From NCBI RefSeq assembly GCF_001050515.1, contig NZ_CAHS01000002.1:1-64000 (forward strand): a stretch of DNA of 64,000 bases, written 5' to 3'. Origin of the DNA: Erwinia piriflorinigrans CFBP 5888 (GTDB taxonomy: Bacteria > Pseudomonadota > Gammaproteobacteria > Enterobacterales > Enterobacteriaceae). The notes beneath the pieces are model-generated. The model searched no databases, had not been told where the DNA came from, and saw only the letters and a list, made by a program, of their open reading frames with translations. The position numbers and the translations under genes were made by a program. Shown piece by piece: positions 20,277 to 32,700 of this stretch (position 1 is the stretch's first letter; each line of letters begins with the position of its first letter).

Positions 20277-21959
20277 TTACTGCGCGCTGGCGACCTCTCC
20301 TGCTTTCATCACCTGCCGGACTGAGCGCCCGTCGGCAGTGACGTCGAGTGCACCGTTAACGCTGGGTTTTAACGGCTGTCCTGCCTGTAAACTGCCCTGG
20401 AGGTTTAATTGTATATTGGCGGTGCCCGTTAGCGGGATCTGCGGCCATCCCCATGCATGTAACAGATTGGGCGCGACCTGACGACCGCGCAGCGTCAGAG
20501 ACAGCGTGCGCAGAGGCTGCTGGCTGACGTTAGCCAGCCCCTCCAGCATCCCGTCCGCACTGAAGGCACTCATCTCTGTGACGTTGATGCTGCTATCGTC
20601 TGCCGTCAATGCGAGAGACGGATGGCGCAGATCGAGGCGATTGAAGGTGGCGGCGGCGGCGTTAACGCTGAGATCTCCTGACCAGATCCCCCACTGGCCC
20701 TCGCGCACCATCAGTAGGTTAGTGCCCGCGCCGTCCAGCGCCGTCATCTGGAAAGGAAAGTCTGGATTGATATCGATAATCAGATTATGGCTGGCGCTGA
20801 ATTTTTTGACCAGCACGCTATCCAGCCACGAAGGAAGCGGCTGGAGCCAGCGCTGCCGCCAGTTGAGTGGTAACGTATACTCCAGTCCTGCTACCACCAG
20901 TTCATTCAGCGTCAGTTTCTTGTCAGTGCGTCTCCAGTTACCCTCGGTACGCAGCAGCCCGTTTACCCAGCGGGTACTGAACTGGTTCAGGGCGATACCC
21001 TGTGCCGAGAAGGTCATGCTGGCGGTCGGATCGTCCAGCTGCATACTGCCGTTGACAAAACTGTTGGCATTCAACGACAACGTGCCATTATCGCTCTGCC
21101 AGTCTCCCTCGCGTAGCGTCAGATTTTTCAGCACCAGATCGAGATCGGTTACCGCCCACTCTTTCCCTTCCAGCCGTGCACCCGTGATATCCATACGTTC
21201 AATATGCACCGGCGGCAGCGCGTTTAGAGGTTGTATAAAATCGCGCAGGGTCTTATCACTTTGCAGGCGAATACCGTTAAGGTTGAGGCTCGCTACCTGC
21301 CAGCTTCCTTGCGCATCACGCCGGGCGCTGGCGGTGACCGATCCCAGCGCCATATCCGCACCCAGGTTGCTGACTATCAGCTGCGAATCTTTTATGCTGC
21401 CCTGAACCAGCACGTTAGTCGCGGGAACATCGTCCAGCGTCAGAGAACCGGCGCTTATCTGGAAACGGGCGTCTTTACCGAGTCTGTCTCCCGCTTCAGG
21501 TTTCCACGGCATAATTCCCCCGTCCACACGCTGCGCCCTTAATGGCCACTCACCCTGGTTTTGTATCAACGCCATCTGGCTGAGCTGCAGACGATCGGCC
21601 TGCAAAGCAAGGGGAGTACTCTGGGTGGTGAGATCAAGCGTACCCCGATCGAGCTGGATACTGGCAAAGTGCAGTGGGCGGCTGAACTGCATCAGCCCCA
21701 GTCCGAGTTCGACATGTTGAGCAACCAGTGAGGCGGGCTGACCTTGACGGGAAAAGGTGACGTCATTCAGGGTCAGATGGCTGGGATGGGAAAAGTGATG
21801 CTCCATTTTACTGAACGACAGACTATAGTCGCTGTTCTCACTGATTTGGCGGCTTATCCATTCCGCTCCCCAACGGGTTTGCAGCAGCAGATAGAGGGTA
21901 AGGGCCACCAGTAGCAGCAGTAGCAATAGCGTGAGCAAAACTTTGCCGAGAAACTTCAT
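20277..21959 (-). CDS. yicH: AsmA-family protein YicH
   Basis: 560 aa (E. coli 569). An N-terminal membrane anchor (residues 8-30, leucine-rich) is followed by a long periplasmic beta-rich AsmA domain. AsmA-like proteins resemble bridge-like lipid-transfer proteins, and E. coli paralogues (TamB, YhdP, YdbH) move phospholipid to the outer membrane; YicH's own role is less certain. The ATG at 21959 begins MKFLGKVLL as in E. coli; an upstream start at 22001 adds 14 unconserved residues. Confidence 0.93.
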   Translation of the reverse strand: MKFLGKVLLTLLLLLLLVALTLYLLLQTRWGAEWISRQISENSDYSLSFSKMEHHFSHPSHLTLNDVTFSRQGQPASLVAQHVELGLGLMQFSRPLHFASIQLDRGTLDLTTQSTPLALQADRLQLSQMALIQNQGEWPLRAQRVDGGIMPWKPEAGDRLGKDARFQISAGSLTLDDVPATNVLVQGSIKDSQLIVSNLGADMALGSVTASARRDAQGSWQVASLNLNGIRLQSDKTLRDFIQPLNALPPVHIERMDITGARLEGKEWAVTDLDLVLKNLTLREGDWQSDNGTLSLNANSFVNGSMQLDDPTASMTFSAQGIALNQFSTRWVNGLLRTEGNWRRTDKKLTLNELVVAGLEYTLPLNWRQRWLQPLPSWLDSVLVKKFSASHNLIIDINPDFPFQMTALDGAGTNLLMVREGQWGIWSGDLSVNAAAATFNRLDLRHPSLALTADDSSINVTEMSAFSADGMLEGLANVSQQPLRTLSLTLRGRQVAPNLLHAWGWPQIPLTGTANIQLNLQGSLQAGQPLKPSVNGALDVTADGRSVRQVMKAGEVASAQ

Positions 21960-22081
21960 CGTATCCATCCCTATGCATTCGGGTAATGGCTTGTTATGCA
22001 CGATTTATCGATGTATCTCAACCCGCATGCGGCGAGCGGGCGGAAATTATCCACCCGCTCGTCAGTTATGCCCGGAACATG

Positions 22082-23470
22082 CTATTTTTCCTGGGGAAAA
22101 ACCAGATTCAGAACAATGGCGGTGATACCTCCGGCGGCGATGCCGGAAGAGAGCAGCATTTTCAGCCAGTCTGGCGCAAACTGCAAAATCAGCGGCTGCT
22201 GGGAAACGCCGAGACCGACCGCCAGCGACAGAGCGATAATCATAATCGCCCGACGGTTCAGCGGCTCACGCGAGACGATGCGCACGCCTGAAGCGGCGAT
22301 GGTGCCGAACATGACAATGGTCGCCCCGCCGAGTACCGGCTCAGGGATATGTTGCACAAAGCCACTCACCGCCGGGAACAGCCCCAGCGCCATCAGCAAC
22401 AGCGCGACGACAAAACCTACGTAGCGGCTGGCAACGCCGGTAAGCTGGATCACGCCGTTATTCTGACCAAAACAGGAGTTAGGGAAAGTATTAAACAGTG
22501 CCGACACGCAGGAGTTGAGGCCGTTAGCCAGCACGCCGCCTTTCAGGCGCTTCATATAAATCGGGCCGCTGACCGGCTGTTCGGAAACGTCGGACGTGGC
22601 GGTGATATCGCCAATGGTCTCCAGTGAGGTCACCATAAACACCAGCATCAGCGGGATTAACAGGCTCCAGTCGATGCCCAGTCCGTAATAAAACGGCGTC
22701 GGGATGGTGATCAGCGCGTCGTTGGCCGGTGCGGTATGTTCCGGCAGCATCCCCATCGCCCAGGCCAGCAGATAACCTACCGCCATTGCAATCACCAGCG
22801 AGGCCACGCGCAGGTAAGGGTTACGCTGGCGGTTAAGCACGATAATCACCGCCAGCACCGCACCGGCCAGCAGCAGGTTTTTCGGTGCGCCAAAGGTGTG
22901 ATCGTTCATCGCGGCAAAACCACCGCCGATGGAGGTCAGCCCGACCTGAATCAGCGACAGCCCGATGATCATCACCACAATACCTGAAACTAGCGGTGTG
23001 ATAACCCGTCGCGCGAGGTGCAGTACCCGTGACAGCGCCATCTCGGTACAAGAGGCCAGCATCAACGTCCCAAACAGCGCGGCCATCATGGTGGGTACGT
23101 CAGCTCCGCCATTCTTGAGCGCCAGGCCACCCATAATCAGCGGGGTGACGAAGTTAAAACTGGTGCCCTGAATCGACAGCAGCCCGGAACCCACCGGCCC
23201 CCAGGTTTTGATTTGCAGGATCGAAGCGACGCCGGAGGCAAATAGTGACATGCTGATGATGTGCTGCGTATCCCGTGCGGGCAGTCCGAGCGCCTGACAG
23301 ATCAACAGCGCGGGCGTGATCACGGCAACAAACATCGCCAGCAGATGCTGGCAGGCGGCAAAAAGCGTTTGCGGCAGCGGCGGGCGGTCTTCAAGGCGAT
23401 AAATCAGCTCGCTTTTACCAGCATGAGCAGAGCGCGCTGCTGTGGCAGCATCTTGGGTTTCAACGGACAT
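22082..23470 (-). CDS. xanP: Xanthine permease XanP
   Basis: 462 aa (E. coli 463), nucleobase-ascorbate transporter (NCS2) family, proton-driven xanthine importer with 14 membrane segments. The family motif [17 protein letters not shown] is intact, as is SCFGQNNG, and the TM8 acid ([17 protein letters not shown]) is present. Sequence identity with E. coli XanP is very high. gltS, which lies between xanP and recG in E. coli, is missing; the 240 bp after the gene show nothing recognisable. Confidence 0.95.
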   Translation of the reverse strand: MSVETQDAATAARSAHAGKSELIYRLEDRPPLPQTLFAACQHLLAMFVAVITPALLICQALGLPARDTQHIISMSLFASGVASILQIKTWGPVGSGLLSIQGTSFNFVTPLIMGGLALKNGGADVPTMMAALFGTLMLASCTEMALSRVLHLARRVITPLVSGIVVMIIGLSLIQVGLTSIGGGFAAMNDHTFGAPKNLLLAGAVLAVIIVLNRQRNPYLRVASLVIAMAVGYLLAWAMGMLPEHTAPANDALITIPTPFYYGLGIDWSLLIPLMLVFMVTSLETIGDITATSDVSEQPVSGPIYMKRLKGGVLANGLNSCVSALFNTFPNSCFGQNNGVIQLTGVASRYVGFVVALLLMALGLFPAVSGFVQHIPEPVLGGATIVMFGTIAASGVRIVSREPLNRRAIMIIALSLAVGLGVSQQPLILQFAPDWLKMLLSSGIAAGGITAIVLNLVFPQEK

Positions 23471-23710
23471 TACAGGCTTCCCAACGGCGATAAAAAGGCG
23501 ATTCTAATCATCTTTGGCGCAAAAGCAATCGTTTGCCAGGAGTTGACCCGCACATGGCTGCTGGTACGTCCGGTGAGCACTAACGCTGGCTCAAGACTCT
23601 GAGAGTGATGTAGGGGGGGAAGTGGGCAATAAACCCAGGTAAGACACGTTTAGCCGTGACTCACCCGGCGGATGCAGGCACTTTGATGGAGCCATCGGGA
23701 ACAATGGGTA

Positions 23711-25792
23711 TCAGGCATTGGTATAGCGCTCTGTTTCGGGCAGCCAGCGTTCAATCAGCGCTACGGCCTGCTCGGGATAATGCTGGTGGATATGGCGCGC
23801 CACTCGCTGAACCTCCGGGATCAGCGCCCGATCGCGAAGCAGGTCGGCCACCCTGAATTCGGCATTGCCAGTCTGACGCGTACCCAACAGTTCACCGGGG
23901 CCACGTATCTCAAGGTCACACTGGGCAATCACGAAGCCGTCATTACTGTCACGCAGCACCTGTAGGCGCTTCTGCGCGGTTTTACTCAATGGAGATTTGT
24001 AGAGCAGTACGCAATGGGAAGCCACCGCGCCACGACCCACGCGCCCGCGTAGCTGATGCAGCTGCGCCAGTCCGAGGCGCTCGGGGTTCTCGATAATCAT
24101 CAGGCTGGCATTGGGCACATCAACCCCGACCTCAATGACCGTGGTGGCGATCAGCAGATGGATTTCACCCTGTTTAAAAGCCTGCATCACCGCCTGCTTT
24201 TCGGCTGGCCTCATGCGGCCGTGTACCAGCCCGATCGTCAGTTCCGGCAGTGCCAGTTTCAATTCTTCCCAGGTGGCCTCTGCCGCCTGTGCTTCCAGCA
24301 GTTCGGATTCTTCAATCAGCGTACACACCCAGTACGCCTGGCGGCCTTCATTGCCGCAGGCGTCTTTCACGCGGGTAATGATATCCGCGCGCCGCGTATC
24401 GGGAATAGCCACCGTGGTCACTGGGGTACGTCCCGGCGGCAGCTCGTCGATAGTGGACGTATCAAGGTCGGCATAGGCGGTCATTGCCAGCGTTCGCGGG
24501 ATCGGCGTGGCCGTCATAATCAGCTGATGAGGATGAAAACCCTGTTCCTCGCCTTTTTCCCACAGCGCCAGACGCTGGTGGACGCCAAAGCGGTGCTGTT
24601 CATCAATGATCACCAGCGCCAGACCGTTGAACTGTACCTGCTCCTGGAAAATCGCGTGGGTGCCGACAATCATTGATACTTGCCCACTGGCGATAGCCTC
24701 CTGCTGCGCCTGGCGTGCCTTACCCTTTTGTTTACCTGCCAGCCAGCCAACTTCCAGCCCAAGCGGGGCAAACCACTGGCGAAAATTATTGGCGTGTTGC
24801 TCGGCCAGCAGTTCGGTCGGCGCCATGAGCGCAACCTGTTTGCCCCAGGCAATGACGTGTAACGCCGTCAGCGCTGCGACCAGCGTTTTACCCGAACCGA
24901 CGTCACCTTGCACAAGGCGCATCATCGGATAGTCGTGGGCCAGATCCTCTTCAATTTCGCGTACCACTCTCTGCTGAGCGGCGGTAGGACGGAAAGGCAA
25001 TGCGGCAAGCAGCCGATCGCTTAACTGATGGCGGGGCGACATCGGCAATGCGTGATAACGCTGGGCACCGGCCCGAACCGCCAGCATGCTGAGGTTATGC
25101 GCCAGTAATTCTTCCATAATCAAACGGCGCTGCGCCGGGTGCGTCCCGCTGTCCAGATCGGCCAGTGCCATATCCGGCGGCGGGCGATGCAGGGTGCGTA
25201 AGGCATCCTGCAGGCTGATTAAACCCCGGCTTAACTCCGGCGGCAGCAGTTCGGCAATCGCACAGGTATCCAGCAGGGTTAATGCCCGATCGGTCAGGTT
25301 ACGTAACGTTGCCTGGCGTATACCCTCAGTGGTGGAATAGACCGGCGTCAGCGTCTCCTGTAACTCGGTGACGCTATGTTCACCCTGAATCTTATATTCC
25401 GGGTGAATGATCTCCGCACCACGCTGTCCGCGTTTAATCTCACCGTAAGCGGTCACCCGGCGGCCCGCTGCAAGGCTATTTTTCATTCCGGCATTGAAGT
25501 TAAAAAAGCGCAGGGTTAATGTGCCGGTGCCATCACTTATCTGACAGGTCAGCATACGACGGCGGCCGAAAGAGATATCGCTGTGCAGCACTTCTCCTTC
25601 AACCGTGGCGTAAATACCCGGCAGCAGGTCGTTGATCGCGTAAAGCTGCGTACGGTCTTCGTAGCGCATGGGCAGGTGCAGCAACAGGTCTTGTATTGTC
25701 ACCAGACCAAGCTTGGCCAGTTTCGCTGCCTGGGTAGCCCCCACCCCGGATAGCGTGTTGAGCGGCACTGCATCCAGCAGGCGGCCCTGCAT
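23711..25792 (-). CDS. recG: ATP-dependent DNA helicase RecG
   Basis: 693 aa, same as E. coli. Remodels stalled replication forks and branched recombination intermediates. An N-terminal wedge (OB) domain binds branched DNA; the SF2 motor has Walker A GDVGSGKT, motif II DEQH and motif III TATPIPRTLAMT; motif VI QLRGRVGRG is present. Its ATG overlaps the trmH stop by one base (TAATG), so the two are translationally coupled. Confidence 0.98.
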   Translation of the reverse strand: MQGRLLDAVPLNTLSGVGATQAAKLAKLGLVTIQDLLLHLPMRYEDRTQLYAINDLLPGIYATVEGEVLHSDISFGRRRMLTCQISDGTGTLTLRFFNFNAGMKNSLAAGRRVTAYGEIKRGQRGAEIIHPEYKIQGEHSVTELQETLTPVYSTTEGIRQATLRNLTDRALTLLDTCAIAELLPPELSRGLISLQDALRTLHRPPPDMALADLDSGTHPAQRRLIMEELLAHNLSMLAVRAGAQRYHALPMSPRHQLSDRLLAALPFRPTAAQQRVVREIEEDLAHDYPMMRLVQGDVGSGKTLVAALTALHVIAWGKQVALMAPTELLAEQHANNFRQWFAPLGLEVGWLAGKQKGKARQAQQEAIASGQVSMIVGTHAIFQEQVQFNGLALVIIDEQHRFGVHQRLALWEKGEEQGFHPHQLIMTATPIPRTLAMTAYADLDTSTIDELPPGRTPVTTVAIPDTRRADIITRVKDACGNEGRQAYWVCTLIEESELLEAQAAEATWEELKLALPELTIGLVHGRMRPAEKQAVMQAFKQGEIHLLIATTVIEVGVDVPNASLMIIENPERLGLAQLHQLRGRVGRGAVASHCVLLYKSPLSKTAQKRLQVLRDSNDGFVIAQCDLEIRGPGELLGTRQTGNAEFRVADLLRDRALIPEVQRVARHIHQHYPEQAVALIERWLPETERYTNA

Positions 25793-26487
25793 TACTTACG
25801 TGCCTTAGACTGCATGGTTGCCCACCATTCGGGGTCGGCAACCACCTCACCGCGATCGTTAATTTCAGGATAGGGCAGCCCTTTATGCTTCGCTACGCGA
25901 GCCAGTACCGGATAGCCGCCTTCAAATAACAGTCGCTGCTGTTCGCTGTATTCCAGCGAGCTCTCTTCACGCAGGTACATGCCGGCATTTTGCCGCTGGC
26001 GCTGGGCTTCATACAGGATCAGCGCAGAGGCGACGGAGACGTTCAGTGATTGCACCATGCCGATCATCGGAATAATGATGTCACAATCGGCCAGCTCGAG
26101 TGCTTCTTGGGTAATGCCGGTTTTTTCCTGTCCCATCAGAATACAGGTCGGACGGGTGTAATCGATTTCGCGAAAATCAACCGCTTTATCAGAAAGATGG
26201 GTTGCCAGAATCTGCATATTCTGGCCTTTAAGGCAGGATACGGCGTCGGCAATTGAACGGTGGGTTTTGACCTGAACCCAACTGTTACTGCCAGCGGCAG
26301 AGGAGACCATCGTACGCATGCGGCTACCCGGCCAGACGGCGTGAACTTCATGCACTCCGATGGCATCGGCGGTACGGATCACCGCAGAAACGTTATGAGG
26401 CTTGTGAACCTGCTCCATGCAGACGGTTAAATCATGCTGGCGCGCGGCAAGCATGGCGCGGATGCGGGCATAACGTTGTGCGTTCAT
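25792..26487 (-). CDS. trmH: tRNA (guanosine(18)-2'-O)-methyltransferase TrmH
   Basis: 231 aa (E. coli 229). SPOUT-fold enzyme that methylates G18 in the D-loop of tRNAs. Motif 1 HNVSAVIRTADAIGVHEVH, motif 2 LMGQEKTGIT and motif 3 MVQSLNVSVASAL, forming the SAM-binding trefoil knot, are all present. It sits between spoT and recG, as in E. coli, in the spoT-trmH-recG string. Confidence 0.97.
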   Translation of the reverse strand: MNAQRYARIRAMLAARQHDLTVCMEQVHKPHNVSAVIRTADAIGVHEVHAVWPGSRMRTMVSSAAGSNSWVQVKTHRSIADAVSCLKGQNMQILATHLSDKAVDFREIDYTRPTCILMGQEKTGITQEALELADCDIIIPMIGMVQSLNVSVASALILYEAQRQRQNAGMYLREESSLEYSEQQRLLFEGGYPVLARVAKHKGLPYPEINDRGEVVADPEWWATMQSKARK

Positions 26488-26583
26488 GCGAAAACGGACT
26501 CCCTAAAATAAGTAAAACGCCAGCGACAGAGCAACCGGTTATCGGGGGGAGGGCGAAGACAGGGATGTTCCTGTCTTCATTCC

Positions 26584-28707
26584 TTAATTGCGGTTACGGT
26601 GCACCTTTATCACATCCGGCATCACGCGGATTTTACGCATGATATTCGCCAGATGGACTCGGTCGCGTGCGGTCAGACGAATAAATGCGCTGTAAACACG
26701 GCCATCTTTTTCTTCCGTGTTCAGGCTCTGAATATTAGAACCTGCGGTGTTAATTGCCGCCGTCAAATTGGCCAGCGCACCCTGATGATTAAACATATCG
26801 ACCTTTATTTCGGCAACAAATTCCTGTTCTGTTACCTTATCCCACTCGACCGCCATGTATTTCTCTGGTTCTTTCTGATAGCCACGGATATTACGGCAGG
26901 ATTCGTGGTGTACCACCAGGCCTTTACCCGGACTGACATGCGCAACAATGGGGTCACCGGGGATTGGACGGCAGCATTTGGCGAAAGTGATCAAGACGCC
27001 GTCTGCGCCCTTGATGGGTAGCTTACTGCGTGAGCTACCGGCGTGAGCAGGTGGGGTTGGCGGAGCGCTTGGCTCATTTTGTTGCAGATTTTTTGCCACC
27101 ACCACGCTCATGGCATTACCCAAGCCGATTTCAGCTAACAGATCGTCAATCGATGCCAGCTTCATACGTTCTAGCTCGTGCTGCACATTGGCTGGCGGGA
27201 TCTCGGCCAGTTTGCGGCTGCCGCCCAGCGCATGGTTAAGCAGACGTCGGCCGAGGCTAACGGAGTCATCACGTTTCAGGTTCTTCAGTAGCTGGCGGAT
27301 CTTGGCGCGAGCTTTAGAACTGACGACGAAGTTCAGCCAGGCAGCGTTCGGGCGTGCGCCCGGCGCGGTAATAATCTCTACCGTCTGGCCGCTGGTCAGC
27401 GCCTGTGACAGTGGGTACGGCTGGCGATCGACGCGTGCGCCGACGCAGGCATGGCCAATGTCGGTATGAACGGCGTAGGCAAAGTCCACCGGCGTGGCTC
27501 CGGCGGGCAGTTCGACGATGCGCCCTTCCGGCGTGAAAACGTAAATTTCATCCGGGAAAAGGTCGGATTTAACGCTTTCGATAAATTCAAACGAACTACC
27601 GGCGCTTTGTTGTAATTCCAGCAGGCTCTGTAGCCAACGCTGAGCACGGATTTGCGCGGTGGTGCTGCTTTCACCCTGTTCTTTATAAGCCCAGTGCGCC
27701 GCCACCCCCATTTCTGCCATTTGATCCATATCTTCAGTACGGATCTGCACTTCTACCGGCACACCGTGTGGGCCGATCATGGAAGTATGTAATGACTGAT
27801 AGCCGTTGGCTTTGGGGATCGCGATATAATCTTTCACGCGGCCCGGGCGTGGTTTGTACAGGTTATGCATCTGTCCAAGAACGCGGTAGCAGGTATCAAC
27901 ATCACGTACGATCACCCGAAAAGCGTAAATATCCATAATGGAATGGAAGCGCTGCTCTTTCAGGTGCATTTTGCAGTAGATCGAATAGAGATGTTTCTCA
28001 CGGCCGCTGACGCGACAGCCAATACCGGCTTCTTCAAGGCGACCGTCGATTTCCGAGAGGATTTTCTGAATCATCTCTTTACGGTTGCCACGCGCGGCTT
28101 TAACCACTTCCTTAATCACACGATAGCGGTTCGGATAAAGGGCTTCAAAGCCCAGTTCTTCCAGCTCGGTTTTCAGGTGATGAATACCCAGTCGGTGTGC
28201 TAATGGGCTATAAATTTCCAGCGTTTCCAGCGCGATACGACGTTTTTTATCCGGACGTAAGGCACCCAGGGTTCGCATATTGTGCGTGCGGTCGGCCAGC
28301 TTAATCAGAATGACGCGGATATCCTGCACCATCGCCATGATCATCTTGCGGAAGTTTTCTGCCTGGGCTTCTTTTTTGTCACGGAACTTCAGTTTATCGA
28401 GTTTAGAAACCCCTTCTACCAGTTCAGCAACAGTCTGACCGAACAGCTGTTCCATATCCTGATAAGTGGCGGGGGTGTCTTCGATAACGTCGTGCAGCAG
28501 TGCTGCCATGAGTGTCTCATGGTCGAGCTTCATCTCCGCGAGGATACATGCGACCGCAACGGGATGGGTGATATAGGGCTCACCGCTGGAGCGTGTCTGT
28601 CCCTCGTGAGCATCACGTGCGACAAGATAAGCTTGCTTGAGGCGCTTTATTTGCTCCTCAGGCAAGTATTTTTCAATCAGTTGATTGAGACTTTCAAACA
28701 GATACAA
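26584..28707 (-). CDS. spoT: Bifunctional (p)ppGpp synthetase/hydrolase SpoT
   Basis: 707 aa (E. coli 702). Domains in order: HD hydrolase with LLHDVIEDTPATY (HD-ED motif about residues 72-76), RelA/SpoT synthetase region (about 230-340), TGS (about 385-450), helical, and C-terminal ACT (about 630-705). It balances the stringent alarmone in response to carbon, fatty-acid and iron limitation. A short insertion (about 560-570, PTPPAHAGSS) accounts for the extra length. It follows rpoZ by 19 bases. Confidence 0.98.
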   Translation of the reverse strand: MYLFESLNQLIEKYLPEEQIKRLKQAYLVARDAHEGQTRSSGEPYITHPVAVACILAEMKLDHETLMAALLHDVIEDTPATYQDMEQLFGQTVAELVEGVSKLDKLKFRDKKEAQAENFRKMIMAMVQDIRVILIKLADRTHNMRTLGALRPDKKRRIALETLEIYSPLAHRLGIHHLKTELEELGFEALYPNRYRVIKEVVKAARGNRKEMIQKILSEIDGRLEEAGIGCRVSGREKHLYSIYCKMHLKEQRFHSIMDIYAFRVIVRDVDTCYRVLGQMHNLYKPRPGRVKDYIAIPKANGYQSLHTSMIGPHGVPVEVQIRTEDMDQMAEMGVAAHWAYKEQGESSTTAQIRAQRWLQSLLELQQSAGSSFEFIESVKSDLFPDEIYVFTPEGRIVELPAGATPVDFAYAVHTDIGHACVGARVDRQPYPLSQALTSGQTVEIITAPGARPNAAWLNFVVSSKARAKIRQLLKNLKRDDSVSLGRRLLNHALGGSRKLAEIPPANVQHELERMKLASIDDLLAEIGLGNAMSVVVAKNLQQNEPSAPPTPPAHAGSSRSKLPIKGADGVLITFAKCCRPIPGDPIVAHVSPGKGLVVHHESCRNIRGYQKEPEKYMAVEWDKVTEQEFVAEIKVDMFNHQGALANLTAAINTAGSNIQSLNTEEKDGRVYSAFIRLTARDRVHLANIMRKIRVMPDVIKVHRNRN

Positions 28708-28726
28708 GGCAGGCCTTCACAGAAAA

Positions 28727-29002
28727 TTAACGTCGGCCTTCAGCGATAGCGGTAACAGCCTGCAATTCTGCGGCTTCCTGCTCATGCTGCTCCTGACGGT
28801 CGCGCACGTTGAGGATATCATTGTTCATCAGACCCTCTTCGATTTCACGCAGTGCAATAACGGTAGGTTTATCGTTTTCTTCAGGAACCAGTGGATCTTT
28901 ACCACCAACCTGCATCTGACGTGCGCGACGAGCTGCTACCAGAACCAGATCAAAACGGTTACCAATTTTTTCTACTGCGGCCTGTACGGTTACGCGTGCC
29001 AT
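28727..29002 (-). CDS. rpoZ: RNA polymerase omega subunit
   Basis: 91 aa, same as E. coli. [21 protein letters not shown] and the RARQMQ motif are the conserved core that binds the beta' C-terminus. It aids polymerase assembly and forms part of one ppGpp site, which fits its place directly before spoT. Confidence 0.98.
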   Translation of the reverse strand: MARVTVQAAVEKIGNRFDLVLVAARRARQMQVGGKDPLVPEENDKPTVIALREIEEGLMNNDILNVRDRQEQHEQEAAELQAVTAIAEGRR

Positions 29003-29058
29003 AAGTGTGATACTCCACGGGTGGTGACGAAATGACTGGGCATCATACTGAGTTGTCC

Positions 29059-29682
29059 TCAGTCTGCCAATAGTTTGCTGATTAAAGCATCATGACGGGC
29101 TTTTTGACGGCCCATACGCAGACGCTCAGCGCGAATGATGGTTTTCATGTCTGACAGCGCCAGGTCGAAATCATCGTTCACAATCAGGTAATCATACTCT
29201 GCGTAATGGCTCATTTCGGCAACGGCCTGAGCCATACGTTTGGTGATAACTTCTTCGCTGTCCTGGCCACGGCCACGCAGGCGACGGTCCAGTTCGTCTT
29301 TCGACGGCGGCAGCACGAAAATACTGCGTGCTGTCGGCATTTTTTCTCGAATTTGTTTAGCACCCTGCCAGTCTATATCAAGAAACACATCAACACCGGT
29401 TGCTAAAACGTGTTCAATGGCTTTACGTGACGTGCCGTAATAGTTTCCGAACACTTCGGCATGTTCAAGAAAAGCGTCCTCGCTAATCATAACCCGGAAC
29501 TCGTCGTGGTTGACGAAGTAATAGTGTTCACCGTGTTTTTCACCCGGTCTGATCCCACGCGTGGTATGCGAGACAGATACCTGCGTATCGTACAGCGGCT
29601 GCGTTTTTAGCAGCGCTTGAATCAGACTGGATTTACCCGCACCGCTGGGGGCGGAAACAATAAAAAGCGTGCCTTGAGCCAT
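29059..29682 (-). CDS. gmk: Guanylate kinase
   Basis: 207 aa. Phosphorylates GMP to GDP. P-loop [11 protein letters not shown] (residues 9-19), GMP-binding [11 protein letters not shown] and the lid region ([17 protein letters not shown]) are intact. The first gene of gmk-rpoZ-spoT-trmH-recG, divergent from ligB with about 260 bp between the starts. Confidence 0.98.
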   Translation of the reverse strand: MAQGTLFIVSAPSGAGKSSLIQALLKTQPLYDTQVSVSHTTRGIRPGEKHGEHYYFVNHDEFRVMISEDAFLEHAEVFGNYYGTSRKAIEHVLATGVDVFLDIDWQGAKQIREKMPTARSIFVLPPSKDELDRRLRGRGQDSEEVITKRMAQAVAEMSHYAEYDYLIVNDDFDLALSDMKTIIRAERLRMGRQKARHDALISKLLAD

Positions 29683-29923
29683 GATTATTCTTGATATGCC
29701 AATAAAGCGGAGTGTACTTCGTTCACAGTATACACAGGTGCGGCCCGTGATGCAGCGTTTAGGGCGTTCTCTTGCGTTATTTCTCTGTTATTGGGTAACG
29801 CTACGCAAATATTTTCGTATCCGATGCGTTTTGCATAAAAAAGGCTGAAGCCGCTTTCCGTAATGCACTTTTGTGACTCGCTACCCGCTTTCTACTGCGC
29901 TTTACTGTCTGCCATCATCATGA

Positions 29924-31627
<1,704 letters not shown>

Positions 31628-32245
31628 TTAATGATCGCTATGCGGGTAGTTAAACACCGGTAAGCCCAGTTTAAAGCGCAGAGCCAGTAGTCGAGCGATG
31701 AATCCAGTCAGCAGTGTAACAATGATCACCGTTTCCAGCGATAGGGTGGTTTTCAGCAGCAGGATGTAAACCCAGCCAGAAGCGAAAGCGATACCCGCGT
31801 AGATTTCTTTCTGAAAAACCAGTGGGATCTGATTACAAAACATATCGCGCAGTACGCCGCCAAACACTCCGGTAACCACGGCGCTGATCGCGGCAATAAT
31901 ACCTGCATACCCCATATCCAGCGCCACCTGCGCGCCGATAATGGAAAACACCGCCAGTCCTAATGCGTCCAGCACCAGGAATACCTTACGCAGGTGCGGC
32001 ATCAGTGGTGCTACCCAAGTGGTAAAAACGGCGGCGGCAGCAACAATCATGATGTATTCAGGATGTTTCACCCAACCTAGCGGGTAATGCCCCAGCAGCA
32101 TATCGCGCACTGAGCCTCCGCCTATTGCAGTGACTGAAGCAATGATGATCACGCCAAACATGTCCATCTTTCGACGTCCTGCGGCAAGTGCTCCGGTCAT
32201 GGCTTCCGCCGTGATACCGATGATGTAAAGGACAGTGAGTAACAT
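31628..32245 (-). CDS. yicG: YicG/TRIC-type membrane protein (UPF0126)
   Basis: 205 aa, same as E. coli YicG. Seven membrane segments in two similar halves, each with a glycine-rich kink: [13 protein letters not shown] and [11 protein letters not shown]. Homologues form trimeric cation channels related to eukaryotic TRIC, and some UPF0126 members have been linked to glycine uptake. The ATG at 32245 has GGAG six bases upstream and matches the E. coli start; in-frame ATGs at 32257 and 32272 are less likely. It converges with ligB, whose stop adjoins its own. Confidence 0.92.
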   Translation of the reverse strand: MLLTVLYIIGITAEAMTGALAAGRRKMDMFGVIIIASVTAIGGGSVRDMLLGHYPLGWVKHPEYIMIVAAAAVFTTWVAPLMPHLRKVFLVLDALGLAVFSIIGAQVALDMGYAGIIAAISAVVTGVFGGVLRDMFCNQIPLVFQKEIYAGIAFASGWVYILLLKTTLSLETVIIVTLLTGFIARLLALRFKLGLPVFNYPHSDH

Positions 32246-32700
32246 AGCTAACTCCATAAAATCAGTCTGCAATCCTAAGGGGTTCCGTCAGGAACGGCGA
32301 CTGAAATTTTGTGGTGTTTGAATAAATGTTCCAGGCTCATACGCACTAAAAGAAAAAATGCCTCCGCTAGTGCGAACTGGACAGTGACATATCTTATTAG
32401 CCGTATTCGAGTTATCCGGTGCGACAGAATACCGATATCGTGCTGCTATTATTTTTATGAGTTCGCCATCTCAGTTGTAAAACCTGACAGCATAGTGAAA
32501 AAGTTATCAGGTTTCGTAATTTTACTGGAATCATCGTGCTTTTATTTTTTATTGTTGTTTCCGTTAATTCTTTTCCGCGTATTTCGTCCGGTTTTTATAT
32601 TTATTGCAAACTGCTTGCCATACGATGCTGGACGGAATTAGTATATTTAACTCATTGTTTATTTCTTCAGGCTAGTCATGATGAAGCATATGGAGGTTGT
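32246..32700. other. AT-rich intergenic region with an inverted repeat
   Basis: No gene is supported. A perfect 8-bp inverted repeat, AAACCTGA (32480-32487) and TCAGGTTT (32507-32514) with a 19-bp spacer, lies about 190 bp before the RcsB-like gene and could be an operator or an RNA hairpin. A short GTTCC/GGAAC dyad near 32282 may end a transcript. The drop in GC begins here. Confidence 0.4.

Noticed and set aside
22033-22059. xanP terminator (GAGCGGG/CCCGCTC hairpin)
   Set aside because: No T-run on either side, so it is left out as unsupported.
23471-23710. gltS remnant between xanP and recG
   Set aside because: No frame resembling GltS was found on either strand; the gene is simply absent here.
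32536-32700. 55-residue N-terminal extension of the RcsB-like regulator
   Set aside because: AT-rich upstream sequence read as hydrophobic residues; the receiver domain starts at 32701, which has a good ribosome site.
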